The notes under the pieces: generated by a model | What the model saw: the letters and a program-made list of their open reading frames with translations, nothing else | What the model was told of the DNA's origin: nothing | Database searches by the model: none | Program-made: the position numbers and the translations under genes | Part shown: positions 32,597-40,936 of the stretch, piece by piece | Layout of the letters: every line of letters starts with the position of its first letter | Numbering within the stretch: position 1 is the first letter of the stretch | Assembly (NCBI GenBank): GCA_014730275.1 | Contig: WJIL01000077.1 | Coordinates: forward strand, 1 to 45,629 | Direction: 5' to 3' | Length of the DNA: 45,629 bases | Source of the DNA: Candidatus Lokiarchaeota archaeon | Lineage (GTDB): Archaea > Asgardarchaeota > Thorarchaeia > Thorarchaeales > Thorarchaeaceae

Positions 32597-33339
32597 GTGA
32601 CTTTGAAATTGAGCGGGTAAAAACAGGCATACCAGGCCTGGATGAATTAATCGAGGGTGGTTTCCCGAAAGGAGATACCATTTTGATTGCTGGTAAAGCT
32701 GGAACTGGAAAGACTATCCTAGCAAATCAATTCCTCTACAATGGCGCAACTGAATATGAGGAACCAGGTGTTCTCGTTACGTTGGAAGAAACACCACAGA
32801 TGATTCGACGGAACATGAAACGCTTCGGCATGGATTTACAAGAATTAGAAGATAATGAGATGTTATCAATCGTTGATTTGTCACCTTCAAAGGAGCGTTC
32901 TCCCGTACCAGTGGGAGAATACCCCAGCTTCGATCTCTCAGGATTGGAGGCCATAATACTGAATCACATTGAGAAAGTGAATGCCAAACGCGTTGTGATT
33001 GACACCCTCTCCATTATGGCATACAAATTCAAGAGCCGAGACATCCTCCGCGAAGAATTCTTCAAACTATGTGCAGCAATCACCCGCACTGGAGCAACAC
33101 TTCTTCTTACAAGTGAGATTCCCGCTCATCACGGTGGTTTGGGTGTCTTTGATATTGAGGCATTCTTAGCTTCTGGCGTAATAGTCCTCTACTATGAGAA
33201 AGTAAGTGACACCTCAAGATCTCGATCAATAGAAGTACTCAAGCTAAGAGGTTCCAAGCACAGCTCACGCATACACTCAATGCGGATTACAGATGAGGGT
33301 ATCAGAGTATGGCCTGGTGAAATTGCCGGTCAAGGGTAA
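32593..33339 (+). CDS. KaiC-like RecA-superfamily ATPase 1
   Basis: A 248-residue single-domain KaiC/RAD55 type ATPase. It starts ERVKTGIPGLDELIEGGFPK, with Walker A GKAGTGKTILANQFL, the catalytic Glu pair in VLVTLEETPQMIRRNM and Walker B KRVVIDTLSIMAY. The C-terminal part is the KaiC-like regulatory sequence SRSRSIEVLKLRGSKHSSRI with RITDEGIRVW. These archaeal proteins are thought to act as ATP-dependent switches in signalling rather than in recombination. It is translationally coupled to the thioredoxin gene and followed by a second, more divergent copy 11 bases later. Confidence 0.88.
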   Translation: MSDFEIERVKTGIPGLDELIEGGFPKGDTILIAGKAGTGKTILANQFLYNGATEYEEPGVLVTLEETPQMIRRNMKRFGMDLQELEDNEMLSIVDLSPSKERSPVPVGEYPSFDLSGLEAIILNHIEKVNAKRVVIDTLSIMAYKFKSRDILREEFFKLCAAITRTGATLLLTSEIPAHHGGLGVFDIEAFLASGVIVLYYEKVSDTSRSRSIEVLKLRGSKHSSRIHSMRITDEGIRVWPGEIAGQG

Positions 33340-33350
33340 GGTGGTAATAG

Positions 33351-34070
33351 ATGAAGAAAGAAGTAATCGACGCTTGTGACACTGAACCAACAACAGTAAA
33401 GCCGATGATTGGAGACCTAGTCCGGTTCGGCCAGCTCACACAGGTCTCGTACATGCTTCTTGGCCCTATAGGTTCTGGAAAAACTACTTACGCGGAGGCT
33501 TTCTTGGCTCAAGGTTTGAGTTTGGGTTTTCCTGGCGTCTTTGTTACTACAGATGTATCACCACGTGTCATCAGAAATGACATGAGCCGACACGGGTGGC
33601 CGGTGGAAGAATGTGAGAACAACGGACAATTGGTCTTCATCGATGGTTATTCAGAAAGAATGGGCGCCCCAAAGACGGGTAGGGCTCATACATTATCCAA
33701 GGTAGATGATATCAGCGAACTAGGCATTGTTCTTTCTGAGGTTCTAGATGATTTGGTGTGTGCAAGAGTGATTGTTGACAGCCTCTCAACGCTCATCCTG
33801 AACTCATCGGCTACTAAAATGCCCGGCTCTGTGCAGAGGATAAGCGGAAGAGTTACCCAAAATTCGCACAGCATTATGTTCATCTTAGAAGAAGGCGTCC
33901 ATGACGAGAAAACGTATGCTACTTTCTCGTATCTTGTGGACGCGGTTCTCAGGTTCAGAGTCGATGAATCTGGTGATCGCCCAGTTCATCAAGTCCGCAT
34001 GGAGAGGATGCGAGGAACGGACACTTCCAGACAATGGCACGACTTCGTTATGGAGAATCCTGAAGAATGA
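33351..34070 (+). CDS. KaiC-like RecA-superfamily ATPase 2 (divergent)
   Basis: A 239-residue RecA-fold protein. Walker A is GPIGSGKTTYAEAFL and Walker B RVIVDSLSTLIL. It lacks the tandem Glu of copy 1 (VTTDVSPRVIRNDM replaces the LEETP block), so ATP hydrolysis may be impaired and the protein could be a regulatory partner of copy 1. The C-terminal portion keeps FSYLVDAVLRFRV and DRPVHQVRMERMRGTDTS. It follows copy 1 after 11 bases with a GGTGGTAATAG leader carrying a weak ribosome-binding site. Co-expression with copy 1 is very likely. Confidence 0.8.
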   Translation: MKKEVIDACDTEPTTVKPMIGDLVRFGQLTQVSYMLLGPIGSGKTTYAEAFLAQGLSLGFPGVFVTTDVSPRVIRNDMSRHGWPVEECENNGQLVFIDGYSERMGAPKTGRAHTLSKVDDISELGIVLSEVLDDLVCARVIVDSLSTLILNSSATKMPGSVQRISGRVTQNSHSIMFILEEGVHDEKTYATFSYLVDAVLRFRVDESGDRPVHQVRMERMRGTDTSRQWHDFVMENPEE

Positions 34071-34146
34071 TTACTCGAAGAGGCTTCTGTGAAGACTTTT
34101 AACAACTTAGTGACCGTTTCGATATGAAATCAGTAGGTAGCACATC

Positions 34147-36441
34147 ATGGAGACCAGATTGGAGGTAACTATCAGGGATATTTTATGCGCTTCAGTTTCC
34201 CTAGATGATGGTTTATCCGCAATCCAAAGTCTGTCAATCGACGGCTCGATTGATAAGGAACTTGCTTTTGATATTGCTAGGGCAATTGAAGAAATAATCC
34301 TACGAAATCCAGAGGTAGCCAACTCAAAACTGACAGAAATCATTGTTAAATTAGCTTTCGAAGAAAATCGAATGCTACCTCAAATGCTTAGTCTTCTTGA
34401 TACGAGGTACACCCACAGTGCCAGAAGAGCAGCAATAGAACTGGAACCAGATTTGGAATCGATTCCCGTTCTACTAGATCTTCTCGGTGAGCTATCTCAT
34501 GGAATTGACCGGGCTCTACGACTGAATCTACGCCCATTGGTTCCGTTCCTGGTAGATGAAATGGTTCAGACAATGGAATCTATTTGGTCCAAGCAACATC
34601 GTCCATCCACTCACCTTGCTCTTCATGAAGTACACGAATTGACTACCTATTTGGTTGAAGCTGGCTTCTTTGAAGGTGCAGAAGCTTTACTCAATCGATT
34701 AATCGAAATGGCTGATGACATTGATTTGCAGACACTCTATTTCGAAGCCTCACTAGATGAGGCTGGAGTTCTTACGGAACTGGGCCTTTATGATCAATCA
34801 AGAGAAATCCTTGCTGAATTAAGACCACGAATTCGTGCTTCTGGCGATTCGGTGCGGCTTGCGGCTCTTACTCTTCAATTGGCTATCAATGAGACCCGTG
34901 ATGACGAAGTTGCATACAAGAGAGCTCGATCATTGGCTGACAAGGCTGCTGATATGTTCGGTAGTATTCTCGACACCGACGAGGTGAACAAAGATGGGCT
35001 TGTTTTGGCTCACCTTGTTATTGGGTCGAGCATTTTGGCTAATGGTTGGAGAGAAGGCATCTCTGATGCTATAGAGCGATTGGAGAAATCCTTGAATCTA
35101 TTGGAAGGCATTCCTAATCGAACACCGGCTCAATCGAATCTCATGTACCGCTGCTTGTGCAGCCTGGGTTTTGCATATGGTATGATTGATCGCGAAATTC
35201 GAGTTTCGGATGGTCTTACATATCTGAATCGTGGAAAAGAGATTCTAGATGAAACCAGCATGACTGCTTCGGAAGCCAAGGCGGAGCGCGCAGCGTGTAA
35301 CAATGCTATTGGATGGATATGTCTTACTTCAGATTCGGACGAATTCAGAAATACCGGACTAAAAGCGTTTGAAGAGTCCTTGGAGGCTCGTCAGGAGCTT
35401 CTTAAAGCTGATAAAACTCCTGATATAACATTGCTTGGTACCCGAATGGGTCTTGCTCTATCAAAGATACGGATACCAAGCAGGAATTCCGAAATTCCCT
35501 TAGAGAATATTCGAGAAACACTTCTGGAGTACATACAGCTTTTCCCCGTTGATACAAGAAGCTTTGTTGAGGTCGCTATTTCCGTCTACAACCTTGTGTT
35601 GCTCAGCTTCAGACATGATATTGACCTCCCAGAGCGATTGATACGCCTTCTTGATGACATAGACATGATGTTGTCCGACGCGAGAGCAACTAGTGATTCA
35701 CCGTTCATACATGGCGAGGCCCTTACAGTTCCTTACGCAAGCAAATCATGGACGACTCTATACGACCGGGCAGAGAACATTGCTAATAGAGTTCCGGAGC
35801 TAAACAAGGCTGCTAATATGCTCAAAGCGGCTGCTACTGCTAAAATTAACCTCCAAATTCTAAATCGCCAGCGAGTTGTCAAGATTCGTAATCCAATTGA
35901 ATCTCAAACCATGGAATCGGATGCACTCTTAGCTCAGTATTGGAAAGGGCAGACAGCTCTTGCTAATGCGCTAAAGACATATTTTGAAAACAAAGATTAC
36001 TCTGAGCTGGCTACAGGTCTCCATAAAGCAGCACGAGAACTGAGTATTGTGGAAACGATTGATCCTGACTATGACGGCTCGGAGTCTTTCATCAAGGGGA
36101 CAGCTCAATCCTTAGCAGCATTACTAGAGCGGTTCTCTCAGGCACTTGAGAGCGGATACGGGGCTGTGATTAAAGGACCAGCTGGAGGAAGCCTCGATAT
36201 TAAACAAGGGAAATATGACTTTCTGCTACCTGAAGACTGGATTGGCTTAGTGCGAATCTCCGAGTCCTACCTAGAATTGATTGAGGAAATGGAATCCGTT
36301 CACGCACAGCCATATCTTAACGCGGTATTTTCAAACATGTCCCGAGCACTACAGATGATGGATCGAATATCCATGGCTGATAGACGTGTGTTGTCTATGC
36401 TCGGAAGGGTGATGAATGAACGCTACTACCTACGGAGCTAG
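34147..36441 (+). CDS. Large alpha-solenoid (TPR-like) protein
   Basis: The 764-residue protein is almost entirely helical with no signal peptide or transmembrane region. Helix pairs of about 34-40 residues recur, for instance AGFFEGAEALLNRLIEMADD, ASLDEAGVLTELGLYDQSRE and RAACNNAIGWICLTSDSDE, in agreement with tetratricopeptide-like repeats. Its last 200 residues (LLERFSQALESGYGAVIKGP...) look like a separate helical domain. I do not recognise a named family. TPR solenoids serve as scaffolds; here it follows the KaiC/Roadblock/GTPase cluster, so a role as a platform for those proteins is an inference. It ends overlapping the opposite EF-2 paralogue by 4 bases. Confidence 0.7.
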   Translation: METRLEVTIRDILCASVSLDDGLSAIQSLSIDGSIDKELAFDIARAIEEIILRNPEVANSKLTEIIVKLAFEENRMLPQMLSLLDTRYTHSARRAAIELEPDLESIPVLLDLLGELSHGIDRALRLNLRPLVPFLVDEMVQTMESIWSKQHRPSTHLALHEVHELTTYLVEAGFFEGAEALLNRLIEMADDIDLQTLYFEASLDEAGVLTELGLYDQSREILAELRPRIRASGDSVRLAALTLQLAINETRDDEVAYKRARSLADKAADMFGSILDTDEVNKDGLVLAHLVIGSSILANGWREGISDAIERLEKSLNLLEGIPNRTPAQSNLMYRCLCSLGFAYGMIDREIRVSDGLTYLNRGKEILDETSMTASEAKAERAACNNAIGWICLTSDSDEFRNTGLKAFEESLEARQELLKADKTPDITLLGTRMGLALSKIRIPSRNSEIPLENIRETLLEYIQLFPVDTRSFVEVAISVYNLVLLSFRHDIDLPERLIRLLDDIDMMLSDARATSDSPFIHGEALTVPYASKSWTTLYDRAENIANRVPELNKAANMLKAAATAKINLQILNRQRVVKIRNPIESQTMESDALLAQYWKGQTALANALKTYFENKDYSELATGLHKAARELSIVETIDPDYDGSESFIKGTAQSLAALLERFSQALESGYGAVIKGPAGGSLDIKQGKYDFLLPEDWIGLVRISESYLELIEEMESVHAQPYLNAVFSNMSRALQMMDRISMADRRVLSMLGRVMNERYYLRS

Positions 36442-38510
36442 ATTCTTCTGTAGTCTCCACTTTCAGCTCCCCACGTAGCCCATCCCGATGTTGCTGTTCT
36501 CATTTCATCAGCCAGTCCAAATGATTCTCGTACTGGAATCTCTGCCTCTATTTTGTAGAGATGACGTTCTGATTCCATCTCCAAGATTTCCCCCTTCCGT
36601 TTGGCAAGGATTTTGCTTAGTGTGCCTATGTAATCCTCAGGAGCTGTAATCTCAAGATGTAACCATGGCTCAAGCACAACGGGCTCGTCGCTCATTATGC
36701 TCTTTCGCAATGCTTGAATCATAGGTTGTGTGATGTCTCTCCAGGAGGTTTCAGGTTTCTCGAATCGAATATCTGCCTCTCTTATCACTACCAAAAGATG
36801 TCTCATCCGTTCTCCCTGAACCGGTCCGCTCTGTTTCACTGTACGGAATCCCTCAATCACCCATTCAGCCTCTTCCGTATGTGGTTCAATCTTCTTTGTC
36901 TGATCTACTAGATAACACATTGACTGCGGATCAGCATCTAGGATTTCACCCTCGATATCTGGTCGACCACTCTCTTGGAGGAGCTTTGCCTGAACCGTGA
37001 AAGAACTAGATTCGGCACCCCCTGCTGATTCAGGCTTCCCGTCTTCAGTTAGCTGTTCCTTGAGTAGAACCATTGGTTGACCTAAGCGAACTTGTACCCC
37101 TTTCCGTTCAAGTTTCTCAACACTTATTTCAACGTGCAATTCGCCGGCACCCGAAAGGAGCATCTCGCCTGTCTCAGGATTAACCTGGAATTCAAGCGCG
37201 GGGTCAGTTTCGACAAACTCTTTGATTGGCTCTTTGATTTCACTCAACTGAGACAGAATCTTTGGTTCTATGGTATAGGTTACCACAGGCTCCGTGGGAT
37301 ACTGAAGCTCGCTAATTGGCTGGGCATCTTCATAGCCAGGCTCGACCAATGTGTCTCCAATGGAAAGCGGTTCAATGCCTGTCAAAAATGCGAGATTTCC
37401 AGCTGGAACTTCATCCAGTCCTACGCGCGTCTTTGACATCAAAAGCCCTGTAAGAAGCGTTTTCTCGGTATCTCCCGTTCGCAAGTTGGTCAATTCCTGT
37501 CGATTTCTCAAGATCCCTGAAAAAACTCGTACCACTGCTACAAGACCTGCATGTCTATCTCTCTGAGTATTGCTCACAGCCAGAATGCAGGGTCCATCTC
37601 TATTGCAATCATACAGACTCTTGCCATATTCGGTGTCTGATTGTCCCCCCCAGATTCGAGGCATTCTCTCTTTCTGTGCTTCCTTTGGATTTGGTACTAT
37701 GTGAACAACCGAATCAAGGGTGGTTTCTGCAACTGGATACCTCTTAGATAACTCATCTTCGTTTTCGTTTCTGTAGGCCTCTACAATCTCCTTGAGAAGT
37801 TCAAGAAACGCCTCTTCCATGGTTTCCCTGTCTGCTGACTCACCAGCTCGACTTCGTAGGACTTCTATGCCAATACCCCATTTATCTAGGGCAGACCCCA
37901 CACAAAGAGAGTTTCGAGCAAAAGAAACCTGCCATTTATCCAGCAGATCATCATCGATGTATTTACCAAGCATTCCGTTGAATTCCATGACAACTCGCTT
38001 GATTTGTTCAGCTACTTGTTCTGCATTCAGCTTACGCTCGGTAATCAGTCGGTCAATCTTATTGAGGAACAGCATCGGTCGAACTACTTCCTCAATAGCC
38101 TGCCTTGTCACAGTCTCCGTTTGAACCATTACTCCCTCGATGACATCAACTACCACAATTGCCCCATCTGTGAGTCTAAGCCCTCTGGTAACATGGCTTG
38201 AGAAATCAATGTGACCTGGAGTATCTACTAAATGGATTAGATATTCTTGGTCTTCTCTGTCATGAATGAGCGAGATTCCTGACGACTTAATGGTTATACC
38301 CCGCTCCTGTTCAATCATATCATAATCCAATAATTTTGCAGAAGCAGCTACATCTTTGGAGAGAAGGCCAGAAGCGGCAATAAGCGAATCTGTTAGGGTT
38401 GTCTTTCCATGGTCAATATGCGCGATTACAGTACAGTTTCTAATATTCTCTATATTATTGACCAGTGGAGAAACTCTTTCCTCGACAAATTTCTTGTACA
38501 GATGAGACAA
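36438..38510 (-). CDS. EF-2 paralogue lacking the diphthamide loop (aEF-2p type)
   Basis: A 690-residue translational GTPase of the EF-2 family. G1 is AHIDHGKTT, G2 the RGITI block, G3 DTPGH, G4 LNKIDRL and G5 GSALDKWG. Domain order G, II, III, IV and V is intact and GPVQGERMR starts domain IV. The loop that in canonical EF-2 holds the diphthamide-modified His (with IHRG... sequence) is replaced by FEKPETSWRDITQPM near residues 580-592, so there is no histidine to modify. Several Asgard lineages encode such a paralogue beside the normal EF-2. It may have a specialised ribosome role, rather than general translocation. It starts at TTG 38510, six bases after the acetyltransferase stop. Confidence 0.88.
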   Translation of the reverse strand: MSHLYKKFVEERVSPLVNNIENIRNCTVIAHIDHGKTTLTDSLIAASGLLSKDVAASAKLLDYDMIEQERGITIKSSGISLIHDREDQEYLIHLVDTPGHIDFSSHVTRGLRLTDGAIVVVDVIEGVMVQTETVTRQAIEEVVRPMLFLNKIDRLITERKLNAEQVAEQIKRVVMEFNGMLGKYIDDDLLDKWQVSFARNSLCVGSALDKWGIGIEVLRSRAGESADRETMEEAFLELLKEIVEAYRNENEDELSKRYPVAETTLDSVVHIVPNPKEAQKERMPRIWGGQSDTEYGKSLYDCNRDGPCILAVSNTQRDRHAGLVAVVRVFSGILRNRQELTNLRTGDTEKTLLTGLLMSKTRVGLDEVPAGNLAFLTGIEPLSIGDTLVEPGYEDAQPISELQYPTEPVVTYTIEPKILSQLSEIKEPIKEFVETDPALEFQVNPETGEMLLSGAGELHVEISVEKLERKGVQVRLGQPMVLLKEQLTEDGKPESAGGAESSSFTVQAKLLQESGRPDIEGEILDADPQSMCYLVDQTKKIEPHTEEAEWVIEGFRTVKQSGPVQGERMRHLLVVIREADIRFEKPETSWRDITQPMIQALRKSIMSDEPVVLEPWLHLEITAPEDYIGTLSKILAKRKGEILEMESERHLYKIEAEIPVRESFGLADEMRTATSGWATWGAESGDYRRI

Positions 38511-38516
38511 TTGCGA

Positions 38517-39119
38517 CTACCTAACCTTCATTTCATAATCAGCTGCCGGAATAATGGTTTCTTGATTGCACTCGGCGCACCGGAAGATGACTTCATCAGC
38601 ATTCTTCTCTATTTCATCATGGAGCGGCTGACCACAGATACAGACGAATCCAACTAATCGTGCTGGATTCCCCATCACCAATCCATGAGCTGGAATATCC
38701 TTCGTAACGACAGAGCCACTCCCGACCATGCAATACTCGCCCAGTATCGTATTGCAGATAATGACAGCATGAGCTCCAATTGAAGCACCCTCCTTGACAA
38801 GAGTTTCACAAACTTCCCATGATTCGCTGAATGCACGCGGATACAGATCATTGGTAAATGTCATGTGCGGTCCACAGAACACATCATCTTCTATTTTGAC
38901 GCCCTTGTAAACAGACACGCCATTCTGAATTTTGACGTTGTCGCCTATCTCAACATCGGCGTCGATGTATACTCCCTTCCCCAGATTACAGGCTTTTCCA
39001 AGCTTGGCTGTCCCCCGAACATGAGCGAAGTGCCATATCTTGGTGCCTTCGCCAATTTGCGCTCCATCGTCTACAACCGCTAGTGGGTGTGCATAGTACT
39101 CTTCTGTCATGTCGCTCAT
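38517..39119 (-). CDS. Left-handed beta-helix acyltransferase (WbpD/WlbB-like)
   Basis: About 200 residues with clear hexapeptide repeats forming a left-handed beta helix: DGAQIGEGTKIWHFAHVRG, GKACNLGKGVYIDADVEIG, DNVKIQNGVSVYKGVKIED, DVFCGPHMTFTNDLYPRAF. The layout resembles the N-acetyltransferases of UDP-2-acetamido-3-amino-glucuronate synthesis and related surface-sugar pathways; the sugar is unproven. The C-terminal portion has an unusual cysteine pair (VCICGQPLHDEIEKNAD and IFRCAEC), a probable zinc ribbon. The frame can start at TTG 39140; ATG 39119 or the ATG at 39110 (MTEEYYAH) is more natural. It is the middle gene of a three-gene operon with an Lrp regulator and the EF-2 paralogue. 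Confidence 0.82.
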   Translation of the reverse strand: MSDMTEEYYAHPLAVVDDGAQIGEGTKIWHFAHVRGTAKLGKACNLGKGVYIDADVEIGDNVKIQNGVSVYKGVKIEDDVFCGPHMTFTNDLYPRAFSESWEVCETLVKEGASIGAHAVIICNTILGEYCMVGSGSVVTKDIPAHGLVMGNPARLVGFVCICGQPLHDEIEKNADEVIFRCAECNQETIIPAADYEMKVR

Positions 39120-39150
39120 CTCAGAACTCGAGGATTTCAAGAGTTAACTC

Positions 39151-39741
39151 TTACTCTTTGTTCTTCGATTGAATCCACAGATTCCCTTTGTAAGCTGATG
39201 TCTTAGGGCAGCCAACACATCTATCAATTTTGTATCGTTTACATTCCGGACAATGCCTGCCACAGGGTGATTTGTCTCCATTGTCTCGATTGGGGGCAAG
39301 ATCGATGGACAAATACTCCGGCACGATTGGAGCATTTCCGAGCCATGTTTCGGTATTTCTAATACCCTCCTCTGTGGCCATACTGCAGGTTCCAACCATG
39401 GATTCCATACTCCAGGTATCTTCTGCAATCATTACCGCAAACAGGTTGTATCTTCCAGTCACGGGTGCGAGCATCAACAGCCTGGGACAGTCACCATATT
39501 TCTCGGCTATTCCATCAGCAACCTCCATATTTCGGGTTTCCAGACCCATGAAGACGATTTTGATGTCAAGTGATTCTGCCCGGACTCCAGCTGAGATTTG
39601 CACCGAATCTTCTTCTCTTAGCTTGTTCAATCTCTTGCCAATGGCGACGTGGGACATCCCCAGCTCTTTGCCTATATCTGTAAGGCTCTTCCGACCATCT
39701 TGCTGTAGAATATGAATCAGTTCTCTGTCCTTGTCGTCCAT
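39151..39741 (-). CDS. Lrp/AsnC-family transcription regulator with C-terminal cysteine cluster
   Basis: A 196-residue regulator. The first 50 residues form a winged helix-turn-helix (MDDKDRELIHILQQDGRKS, TDIGKELGMSHVAIGKRLNK), followed by a RAM-like effector-binding domain. Residues about 160-180 carry an unusual cysteine group, CGRHCPECKRYKIDRC VGC, with spacing C-x3-C-x2-C-x7-C-x2-C, resembling the DUF3795-like zinc motif. Such a motif is absent from classical Lrp proteins and suggests sensing of metal or redox state. It is first in the operon with the acetyltransferase and EF-2 paralogue, and ends 31 bases before the likely acetyltransferase start. Effector and targets are unknown. Confidence 0.85.
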   Translation of the reverse strand: MDDKDRELIHILQQDGRKSLTDIGKELGMSHVAIGKRLNKLREEDSVQISAGVRAESLDIKIVFMGLETRNMEVADGIAEKYGDCPRLLMLAPVTGRYNLFAVMIAEDTWSMESMVGTCSMATEEGIRNTETWLGNAPIVPEYLSIDLAPNRDNGDKSPCGRHCPECKRYKIDRCVGCPKTSAYKGNLWIQSKNKE

Positions 39742-39872
39742 TTTTTCATTCTCCAGTATTCCATTGACGAAGTTACGGGCAAATACTAGCAGGACTACTT
39801 ATTACTTGATGAAATAGTATTTGAATGAACCTCAACGCCTGCTGTAGGTTTGGTTCTGAAGCGGTCACTAGA

Positions 39873-40499
39873 CTAAATGAGGGATTCAGCACTTTTCCAG
39901 TCATGCTTGTAAATATGCGCATTAACTGAGAGCGTTGTTATTCTGCCTGTATCCATATTGACTTGTTCTGCCACGTGCTTGAGTAGCTCTGTCAATGCGT
40001 AGAAATTCGCTGGCCAAGCTCCGTACATGTCATTGCTACGAATAGTCACAGAGAGGTCTAGATTTCCATCTCTTCTCATGAACACAAAATGGTTCAGACA
40101 AGGCACTTCATCAGCGTTGTCATCTTTTCGAGGATCCCACGTTGTAGCGACTGCCCTCCTGCTATTTGGATTTGCCTGGATTTTCTTTACAATGTAGTCC
40201 AGCTGATTGATTTTTTCATCACCCCACGCATTCAATCGCTCTCCATAGGTATATTCGAAATCAAGGCGATCTGGATTGAGAAGCTGTGTAGCATACTTCT
40301 CTTGTAACACCTTCTGACTAAATGGATAGTCTGGACTTACTCTCTCAGCAAACGGCTGGAGGATGTGAATCATTACGTTGTCTAACCAGCGGGTTTTCAA
40401 ATCCCGTTCACCAACACGTGTCAGTCCGTTCTTCATGATTTTCGGGATTATCCTCTTCCAAGCTTCAACAGCTGTTGTAGCCCGTATGTATGTCGCCAT
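39873..40499 (-). CDS. thyA: Thymidylate synthase, ThyA type (archaeal)
   Basis: The 208-residue product is a short archaeal ThyA homologue; the bacterial enzyme is about 264-316 residues. It methylates dUMP to dTMP using methylene-tetrahydrofolate or an archaeal counterpart. The catalytic Cys is in PCLNHFVFMRRDG (about residue 134) and the nucleotide-binding stretch is RSNDMYGAWPANFYALTELL, with NAHIYKHDW near the end. ATG 40499 begins a domain-like N-terminus (YIRATTAVEAWKRIIPKIMK). The nearby anaerobic ribonucleotide reductase makes deoxynucleotide supply a local theme. Upstream, no clear TATA box was found. Confidence 0.88.
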   Translation of the reverse strand: MATYIRATTAVEAWKRIIPKIMKNGLTRVGERDLKTRWLDNVMIHILQPFAERVSPDYPFSQKVLQEKYATQLLNPDRLDFEYTYGERLNAWGDEKINQLDYIVKKIQANPNSRRAVATTWDPRKDDNADEVPCLNHFVFMRRDGNLDLSVTIRSNDMYGAWPANFYALTELLKHVAEQVNMDTGRITTLSVNAHIYKHDWKSAESLI

Positions 40500-40932
40500 A
40501 ATATTTCACAACTCGGAATCGCAACCAAGATGAGCCACAGAGATTTCTTCCAATTGATTCCCCGCAGCTGCGTGGCTCGGTGATGTGCAATCTTTTCTTT
40601 CTTTTCACTTACCCCTTTGTTATTACCTGAGTCATCGATTAGCTTTCCATTCCGCGCGAAATGGTGAATCTTCTTCGTTCCCAAGAGCGGAGATGTTTAC
40701 TAGAAATCTGTTCAATTGGGTATATCATATGACAACACAAATCGATGATTGTTCGGATGAAATTAGAACAGTCATTCTAGGAGATTAAATTGTTACCGAA
40801 AAATAGACGAGTGGAATAACATGTCTTGTCCGAAATACGATAGAATGGCTTTAGAACGCCTCCGGGGATGTGAGAACTCTTTTATTCTTACCACCTCCTT
40901 ACATCTCAACCACGCTTGAGTGGAGTGTTGAG
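40500..40932. other. Divergent intergenic region thyA/glutaredoxin-nrdD
   Basis: No supported gene. Competing short frames on both strands (for example 40448-40684 minus and 40585-40788 plus) have low-complexity or unlikely translations. The right-hand end holds a T-rich TATA-like stretch near 40879-40889 and an inverted repeat described separately, so it probably contains the promoters of thyA and of the glutaredoxin-nrdD operon. Confidence 0.4.
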
Positions 40933-40936
40933 ATGT
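40901..40936 (+). promoter_or_regulatory. Inverted repeat covering the glutaredoxin start codon
   Basis: ACATCTCAAC (40901-40910) and GTTGAGATGT (40927-40936) pair perfectly over 10 bases with a 16-base loop. The right arm contains the ATG at 40933-40935 that starts the glutaredoxin-like gene of the nrdD operon. As RNA it would mask the start codon; as DNA it could be an operator near the start of transcription. Both are testable. Confidence 0.4.

Noticed and set aside
39230-39715. 161-codon plus-strand frame
   Set aside because: It is the antisense shadow of the Lrp regulator gene, which has clear domains and motifs.
40448-40684. 78-codon minus-strand frame upstream of thyA
   Set aside because: It overlaps the thyA start in another frame and resembles non-coding sequence; thyA itself is clear.
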